Source of the DNA: Gallionella sp.
GTDB lineage: Bacteria; Pseudomonadota; Gammaproteobacteria; Burkholderiales; Gallionellaceae
Assembly (NCBI GenBank): GCA_030652475.1
Contig: JAUSAO010000109.1
Location: 1 to 32,270 of the forward strand
DNA: 32,270 bases
Direction: 5' to 3'
Part shown: in pieces, positions 28,110-32,270 of the stretch
Layout of the letters: each line of letters opens with the position of its first letter
Position numbering within the stretch: the first letter of the stretch is position 1
Translations under genes and position numbers: made by a program
The notes under the pieces: model-generated
The model's database searches: none
Told to the model about the DNA's origin: nothing
What the model saw: the letters and a program-made list of their open reading frames with translations, nothing else

Positions 28110-28952
28110 TTACTCTTTCCCTTGCGCCAATTTTTTCTTGTCTGGAGGCAGATAGCTCTCTGCAGAAACCACCTTCTTGCCCGTCTTGCCTTCCAGCTCC
28201 AGCCGCGCGTTCTTGGCGATGCCGCCGCCTGTTTTCGCCGCAGACTCATTCTCGTTCATCCCAGTCGCCTCCATGCTTTCGGCAATCTGGCGCGTGGACA
28301 ATTCTGCCAATGCGGTAAAAATCAGTTCGGCTTCGCTCATGTGGTCGCGCAGGTTTTGCGTCTTCAAACCCTTCATCGTCTTGTGCGCCTTCACATCCAC
28401 CTCGGCCCACTCCCGATGAATGATGTTGGTGAGGATCGCGTATTCCTCACCCTCCTTGATGTCGTGCTCCTTCCAGGAATCGGTCGGCTTGTTTCGAGTC
28501 TCTTGCCCGGTCATGCGCTGCTGTATCCACTTCTCGCTGCGCCCATGTTTTTGCCAAGTCTCGCGAGCGCGATTCAACGAACGTGCGGGATCGGCCATCT
28601 CCTGCATCCGCTCATAACCCACCTTCGCCAACCACAGCTTGATCGGCTCAGCCTTCGGGCTGGGCACGGACTGCACCAGCCGCAGCAGCGTTTCGGCGGT
28701 GGCAACGTCGGTGAGCCGCTGCTTGCCGTCATCAGCCGTCATTTTCAACTGGTAACAGCTTGTTACCAGTTGGCCGCCTTCCTTGTCCAAGCGGCCTTTC
28801 AGCACCTTCCATTATTTTCTTGCCCCCTGATTGTCCGGCTGCTGGGTCAGCACTTGAATAATGTTGATAACCGAAAAAAGCCACGTCTCAGTGGCCTCGT
28901 CATACACGCGGCGGATTTCGTGCTCTTCAAAGATGGCTGGCTGGGGTTGCAT
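28110..28952 (-). pseudogene. BRO-N (prophage antirepressor-like) protein, one in-frame stop
   Basis: A BRO-N family gene of about 280 codons. The N-terminus IFEEHEIRRVYDEATETW and VLTQQPDNQGARK leads up to codon 46, codon 47 is TAA (28812-28814), and the frame resumes at once with WKVLKGRLDKEGGQLVTSCYQL. A Tyr codon is expected there (ARKYW in the family), so a single base change explains the stop. The rest (residues ~50-280) is intact: SPKAEPIKLWLAKVGYERMQE, then a C-terminal domain with NIIHREWAEVDVKAHKTMKGL and AELIFTALAELSTRQIAES. The ribosome site AAGGAG before ATG 28952 is excellent. A restart at GTG 28805 would lack the beginning of the DNA-binding domain. Such proteins are DNA-binding regulators of phages and mobile elements. 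It is downstream of the GTPase-like gene on the same strand, 111 bp away. Confidence 0.8.
28746..28772. repeat. 27-bp palindrome inside the BRO-like gene
   Basis: CAACTGGTAACA-GCT-TGTTACCAGTTG has perfect 12-bp arms. It encodes the conserved QLVTSCYQL stretch, so the palindrome may be a by-product of the protein. The core GGTAACA...TGTTACC resembles the upstream palindrome at 28984-29000. Confidence 0.7.
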
Positions 28953-28983
28953 GGTCAGGACTCCTTGTTGATGGATAACGGTT

Positions 28984-29000
28984 GGTGACAAATTGTCACC
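28984..29000. promoter_or_regulatory. Operator-like palindrome before the BRO-like gene
   Basis: GGTGACAA-A-TTGTCACC is a perfect 17-bp palindrome 32 bp upstream of the ATG at 28952. It is placed where a repressor of the BRO-like gene would act; the protein that binds it is unknown. Confidence 0.6.
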
Positions 29001-29063
29001 GACTGGCTACTTGTGTAAAAACAATTTGAGTCCGGCGCATTTGTCGATCCCCAATGCTGTTTT

Positions 29064-31334
29064 TCATTTGAGATCTGCTCCCATTTCTTGGCAAATGCTT
29101 TCGACAACCTCGGCTACATCATGAAGGAAGGAGTTGCGGTCTGGTGACGGAGTTACGTCCGGTACCGGCGCGGCGCGGTCATAGATCTGTTTCCCGATAA
29201 TAGAGGCGCGATCATAGCTTGAACCCCGGCCAGACTGGTTGAAGGCCTTTTGCCACTCTGGCATACGCTCAGCACGTACGCGACGGGTGGCAAGATCCAG
29301 CATTTTGGCCGAGAGCGCTTTGGCGAGTCCATCATAGACTTGCTGCTTGTGGGCATCGTCTGTTGGTTCAACTGGATCCCAACGCAGAGGGTTCTGCAAT
29401 AGGATGTACAGTCGATCCTGTAGCTGCTTGCGAAGATCCGCGACAGGCTTGAGATTGTCGTACTCGTCGCTGAATCCCGGCGTTCCGAGTCGCCTACTCA
29501 GTGCCCAAATGCGCTTCCAGTGCTCCTTGCTGACCCCTGATTTAGACGGAAGGCCCAAGCGTGACCACCATATATCGTGGAAGCCCTCTGCGGCTTTCTG
29601 CACTGCGAAAGCCAGATTCATGCGGTCATAGATCGGTTTCGCATGAACAGGCGCAGGTTTTTCAACGATTGTGTCGATAGCTGCCAGCAGTGCTTGCATC
29701 TGGCTCATGGTGCGATTTTGCGATTTCTTTGTGGCATCCAGATGTCCATCTATTCCACCCACGAAGAAGCAGGCATCCTTCAGGCGTCCACGCAATGCTC
29801 TTTTTGCGAACGGCCCTAATTCTTCTCCAATCGCAGCCAAGACATTCTCTGCCGAGGCCAGAACGTGCTGCTCCTTGGCTGCTGCGTTTGGTAAGTTGTC
29901 GCCTTTGACTTCATCGAAATGCGTGAATACGAGCAGGAGTTTACTGGCACTGCCGGACGTGATCATTTCTTTCATAGCGGCGACTGGAGCGGCCAACATA
30001 GGACTCGTTGCATTATCAACAAGAATGATTGCATCCGCAGATTCAATACGCCGGATCATGGAAGTCGAAATAGTTACTACCGATTTCGGAGTGTGCATTA
30101 ATCCCTCACCATCCAGCAAAACGAGTTTGGGTTGTTTACCCTTGTTCCATTCAGGAATGAAGGGGCCTGATACGCGAACCCCGTTGACCAGGGGCGTTAG
30201 CAACCTTCCGAAGCGCGGAGCATGATTACTAGAGAAACGTGTCACTGCCTTGATAAACGAGGCCCGGTTGTCTGTCTGCCATGACCAAGATTGGGGCCAT
30301 CCCTGTTTATTGCGGCGAACTGTCCCCTCCTCATCCAGCAGGACAAAACGTAGCTCGATCTCGTCCATCAGGTTGTCGCTGATGCGATGGAATTCCTCGT
30401 CTTCGCGCAGGCGGCGATCAAGTTCCTCCTCGAATAGCTCGTCGACGACGCGCTGATCTTTCTCGTCGGTCGCCCCTAGCTCTGCTTTCAGTTGATCACC
30501 ATGCCGCATTGCTATAGACCGCAAAGCGGAGATGCACTGGGAGAGCAAAATGTTGGTGCTATCCAAGTCTATGACTTGATCCGTCGCGCTTTCGTCGATG
30601 AACGTGGGTGCGTCGTTATCGTCCTCATCATCGTCATCCGATACCTGCGCTTGCGGACCATTGCCCAGAATGTAGTTAAAGCGGAATCGCTGATTCACGT
30701 GCATCAAGAGTTTTCGCAAAATTTCGGCGTCTTTGTCGCCCCTGTATGCTGCAAGCACGGCCTCGGAAATACATTCGTTCAAATGCTCCCTAACTTCATC
30801 CACCGGAAAAAAGGTGACGGCAGCCCTGAATGGCCCGGTATCGAGGATGACTTCTGTCTCATGGACTGTGGTCTTTGCCGTCGATGTGGACGGGAATCGC
30901 TCGGACTCGGGATCTGTTCCAATCAACTGCCTCAGCAATGTCGTCTTGCCAGCCCCTGTTGTGCCAAGGAGGAGGGCGCGCCGGTATTCAGAATTCCGCG
31001 AAGTCGGTAGCGTGATGATTGACTCGCGAATGGCTCCAAAGTCGTTCTCCTCAGACTCCATGCCATGAAAGAAAATCTCCACGACTCTGCGGTGAAAACG
31101 CTTTTCGGCATCACTCTTTGCGGACAGATTCCAATATAACTCGTCCGCTAGTAACTGGTTGAGTTGATCTTTCAGTTGATCGGCTTCAACGTCATCGGCA
31201 GTCCCGAGACCTTGCCGTACCCGCAACCCCACCTTCCCCGTGTTCGGGTCAATCCGAATTGGGTGTCGAAAGATCACTGCCCATGCGCTCCGCCCCTGAG
31301 ACCGGCTTAATGCCGCCACAAATTGTTTTTTCAT
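29064..31334 (-). CDS. Large P-loop GTPase-like protein of unknown family
   Basis: A 756-residue cytosolic protein that I cannot assign to a named family. Residues ~10-110 form an N-terminal domain opening RSAWAVIFRHPIRIDPNTGKVGLRVRQGLGTADDVEA, which reads a little like the arm-binding domains of tyrosine recombinases. G1/Walker A is GTTGAGKTT at 124-132, followed by FPSTSTAKTTVHETE (149-160 region, a switch-I-like TT). A long mostly helical insert with an acidic patch (SDDDDEDDND, 232-241) runs to about 390. G3/Walker B is LVLLDGEG (408-411) and a G4-like THFDEV is at 471-476; the rest is helical. A TRAFAC-type GTPase is likeliest, but ATP use is possible. The ATG at 31334 is chosen because GGAG lies 6 nt upstream and the promoter at 31362-31391 leaves room only for this start; the open frame extends to 31391. 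No membrane segment is evident. It neighbours decayed mobile and toxin-antitoxin genes. Confidence 0.8.
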   Translation of the reverse strand: MKKQFVAALSRSQGRSAWAVIFRHPIRIDPNTGKVGLRVRQGLGTADDVEADQLKDQLNQLLADELYWNLSAKSDAEKRFHRRVVEIFFHGMESEENDFGAIRESIITLPTSRNSEYRRALLLGTTGAGKTTLLRQLIGTDPESERFPSTSTAKTTVHETEVILDTGPFRAAVTFFPVDEVREHLNECISEAVLAAYRGDKDAEILRKLLMHVNQRFRFNYILGNGPQAQVSDDDDEDDNDAPTFIDESATDQVIDLDSTNILLSQCISALRSIAMRHGDQLKAELGATDEKDQRVVDELFEEELDRRLREDEEFHRISDNLMDEIELRFVLLDEEGTVRRNKQGWPQSWSWQTDNRASFIKAVTRFSSNHAPRFGRLLTPLVNGVRVSGPFIPEWNKGKQPKLVLLDGEGLMHTPKSVVTISTSMIRRIESADAIILVDNATSPMLAAPVAAMKEMITSGSASKLLLVFTHFDEVKGDNLPNAAAKEQHVLASAENVLAAIGEELGPFAKRALRGRLKDACFFVGGIDGHLDATKKSQNRTMSQMQALLAAIDTIVEKPAPVHAKPIYDRMNLAFAVQKAAEGFHDIWWSRLGLPSKSGVSKEHWKRIWALSRRLGTPGFSDEYDNLKPVADLRKQLQDRLYILLQNPLRWDPVEPTDDAHKQQVYDGLAKALSAKMLDLATRRVRAERMPEWQKAFNQSGRGSSYDRASIIGKQIYDRAAPVPDVTPSPDRNSFLHDVAEVVESICQEMGADLK

Positions 31335-31346
31335 TTTCCTCTCCAT

Positions 31347-31419
31347 GTTGTTCAGATGCGCAAGATACACGGCCTCTATTACACATGTCAAGCATTACTC
31401 GAACAACGGCTGAACAACG
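31347..31419. repeat. GAACAAC repeats flanking the GTPase-like gene promoter
   Basis: GAACAACG occurs twice in direct orientation, 11 bp apart, at 31401-31408 and 31412-31419, upstream of the -35 box. A third copy, inverted, lies at 31347-31355 near the transcription start. GTTGTTCAG (31347-31355) and CTGAACAAC (31410-31418) are a perfect 9-bp inverted pair. This arrangement suits binding of a regulator on both sides of the promoter. Confidence 0.55.
31362..31391 (-). promoter_or_regulatory. Sigma-70 promoter of the GTPase-like gene
   Basis: On the minus strand a perfect -35 box TTGACA (31386-31391) is followed after 18 bp by TATCTT (31362-31367). Transcription would start near 31355, about 20 nt before the ATG at 31334. 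Confidence 0.7.
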
Positions 31420-31626
31420 AATTTTAGCGGCATCTCGCTGACCATAAGGAACAATCAGTGACAGAGCACGACTCATCGTGTCTGCACAAAGAAAACGTGC
31501 AGCATTGCGCTACGCGGTGGGTTCTCTTTGAGTCTTTGGCAGCTTAAAGCCTTGCCCGATACGCCTGTCTCGCATCAACGCTATGCCCGCCAATCTGCCC
31601 GGCAAAGCAGGCAAGGCGCAATCGTT

Positions 31627-31965
31627 TTACGCGTGCGCTTTTGCTTCCGGTTCTACGGAAAGGCGCATGCCGACTGACTTCAGCACCGCCAACAAGGTAT
31701 TCAGTGTCGGGTTGCCTTTCGGCGACAGCGCCCGGTAGAGGCTTTCGCGCTGGACTCCGGCCGCCTCGGCAACCTTGGCGATGCCGCCGCAGGATTCCGC
31801 GATCTGGCGCAAGGCCAACAGCGCCGCGCCACGGCCATCCGGGTCATTCATTCCGGCCATGGCTTGTTTGAGATATTCGACCGCAAAATCGGGATCAGAG
31901 CGCAGCGTATCAAGAACCCAGTCCTCGTGCGAGGCCGAGGCGGCATGTGTCTTCTGTGTTTTCAT
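31627..31965 (-). CDS. Addiction-module antidote protein (HI1420-type, XRE-like HTH)
   Basis: A 112-residue antitoxin-like DNA-binding protein. Residues ~20-55 hold HEDWVLDTLRSDPDFAVEYLKQAM, typical of the HI1420 group, and ~60-92 the helix-turn-helix GGIAKVAEAAGVQRESLYRALSPKGNPTLNTLLAVLKSVG. Proteins of this kind pair with a RelE/ParE-like HI1419 toxin encoded just upstream, and repress their own operon. GGAGG lies 8 nt before the ATG at 31965; a longer frame to 32031 would run through a repeat. The ATG overlaps the TGA of the residual toxin gene. The toxin is destroyed, so this antitoxin is now without its partner. It may still bind the palindrome at 32099-32112. Confidence 0.9.
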   Translation of the reverse strand: MKTQKTHAASASHEDWVLDTLRSDPDFAVEYLKQAMAGMNDPDGRGAALLALRQIAESCGGIAKVAEAAGVQRESLYRALSPKGNPTLNTLLAVLKSVGMRLSVEPEAKAHA

Positions 31966-32087
31966 GTGGCATTCCTCCGTTGGTAGTCTTTCCAGTTTTG
32001 TAGGTTGGGTTAGCGAAGCGTAACCCAACAATTTTTCTGGAAAGGCACATGACCGGCTTCGTCGCGGTAATGTTCGAGGGTATTCAT
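31962..32087 (-). pseudogene. HI1419-type (RelE/ParE-like) toxin gene, central part lost
   Basis: The first 18 codons (MNTLEHYRDEAGHVPFQK) and the last ten (WKDYQRRNAT then TGA) are in the same frame and match the two ends of an addiction-module killer protein of about 100 residues. Between them is only a ~35-bp stretch holding a REP-like hairpin, with a TAA at 32010-32012. About 65-70 codons are missing. The terminal TGA overlaps the antitoxin ATG as ATGA, the normal junction of such operons. No toxin can be made. Confidence 0.75.
32001..32030. repeat. REP-like hairpin inside the toxin remnant
   Basis: GTTGGGTTA (32004-32012) and TAACCCAAC (32021-32029) form a perfect 9-bp stem around GCGAAGCG. 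This TTGGGTTAGCGAAGCGTAAC sequence is a familiar dispersed intergenic repeat of proteobacteria. It lies at the join of the two surviving toxin ends. Confidence 0.75.
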
Positions 32088-32098
32088 AAAGCTTATTG

Positions 32099-32112
32099 TA
32101 ACTTATAAGTTA
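32099..32112. promoter_or_regulatory. Probable toxin-antitoxin operator
   Basis: TAACTTATAAGTTA is a perfect 14-bp palindrome 11 bp before the toxin start codon at 32087. Its position fits an autoregulatory operator for the antitoxin; the binding is inferred. Confidence 0.6.
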
Positions 32113-32118
32113 AATTAC

Positions 32119-32137
32119 CTCCGGCAAAGCCGGAGGC
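32119..32137. repeat. Hairpin CCTCCGGC-AAA-GCCGGAGG
   Basis: A perfect 8-bp stem with an AAA loop, nearly the same as 106-124 with compensating base changes in the stem (C-G in place of T-A). Confidence 0.6.
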
Positions 32138-32176
32138 TTATTGGGTGAGCGCCTCAAAGGCGCTGATAAAACCTTG

Positions 32177-32201
32177 AGCCGCCCCAGGCGGCTGAGTTTT
32201 T
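32177..32201 (+). terminator. Terminator-like hairpin on the plus strand
   Basis: AGCCGCC-CCA-GGCGGCT is a 7-bp stem followed by GAG and a run of five T. No plus-strand gene is seen before it within the window, so its function is unclear. A further small hairpin AGCGCC-TCAAA-GGCGCT lies at 32148-32164. Confidence 0.5.
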
Positions 32202-32247
32202 CTCCTTCCCTTTCAGGGGGAAGGTTGGGATGGGGGCGGGGTTGCGC
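32202..32247. repeat. Dispersed C-rich repeat, copy 3 (inverted)
   Basis: The minus strand reads CCCCATCCCAACC, then a CCCCTGAAAGGG hairpin, matching copy 1 at 5-48. The window therefore begins and ends with inverted copies of the same repeat. Confidence 0.55.
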
Positions 32248-32270
32248 TTTACGCATCTACCCACGATGAA

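Noticed and set aside
27632..28249. Reading the endonuclease III-like frame as a complete 205-residue gene starting at 28249
   Set aside because: The first ~52 codons overlap the BRO-like gene in another frame and are Arg/Lys-rich noise; real similarity begins only near 28093.
27780..28988. 402-codon plus-strand open frame over the endonuclease III and BRO remnants
   Set aside because: Its length comes from being antisense to the two remnant genes; the translation has no family pattern, whereas the minus strand shows clear motifs.
31386..31391. Start of the GTPase-like protein at 31391
   Set aside because: This codon lies at the -35 box of the only good promoter and has no ribosome site; ATG 31334 has GGAG at proper distance.
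31401..31419. Short CRISPR-like repeat array at the GAACAACG copies
   Set aside because: Only two 8-bp direct copies 11 bp apart plus one inverted; no spacer structure and no cas genes.

Overview
The window looks like the chromosome of a betaproteobacterium, most likely of the Nitrosomonadales (Gallionellaceae/Sideroxydans-like). This rests on the protein families, the polyphosphate gene set and the abundance of REP-type repeats. The organism is an inference; no rRNA or marker gene settles it.

From 1 to 4.4 kb there is a decayed tolC 3' end, a protein-L-isoaspartate methyltransferase gene, a TPP riboswitch with thiC (thiamine), a small DUF1289 protein and uppP (undecaprenyl-diphosphate recycling). 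A bidirectional terminator separates uppP from an OprC/NosA-like TonB-dependent receptor that has both known copper-site motifs (CxxxM and HxM). From 6.9 to 11.8 kb lies a polyphosphate region: an Fe(II)-trafficking protein, ppk1, a Lys/Ala-rich ribbon-helix-helix-like protein, a SixA-type phosphatase and a two-domain polyphosphate:AMP phosphotransferase. Together Ppk1 and PAP can interconvert ATP, polyphosphate, AMP and ADP.

From 11.9 to 16.6 kb, all on the minus strand, are a DUF2288 protein, a gamma-class carbonic anhydrase-like protein, a RAYT transposase with its own REP sequences on both sides, pyrC and a MASE1-PAS-GGDEF diguanylate cyclase. From 16.7 to 23.2 kb is a complete tripartite RND efflux operon (adaptor, pump, outer-membrane factor) with a CecR-like TetR regulator at its end. 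A 16-bp operator-like palindrome precedes the adaptor gene, and a perfect 28-bp inverted repeat lies between the outer-membrane factor and tetR genes. Then come a hypothetical winged-helix-like protein, a 413-bp repeat-rich gap, a four-cysteine small protein and pepN.

The region from 27.2 to 32.2 kb has a different, accessory character. It holds a MITE-like hairpin element, the 3' remnant of an APH/AAA-type kinase gene, a 5'-truncated endonuclease III gene, a BRO-N antirepressor-like gene broken by one stop codon, a 756-residue P-loop GTPase-like protein of no family I can name, and a HI1419/HI1420-type toxin-antitoxin locus whose toxin has been gutted to its two ends with a REP-like hairpin between them. 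The GTPase is the strongest candidate for something undescribed: it has an unusual layout (G1 and G3 motifs about 280 residues apart), its own strong promoter, and matching GAACAAC repeats on both sides of that promoter. It sits among decayed mobile and toxin-antitoxin genes, the usual setting of defence genes. No CRISPR array, tRNA or rRNA gene was recognised.
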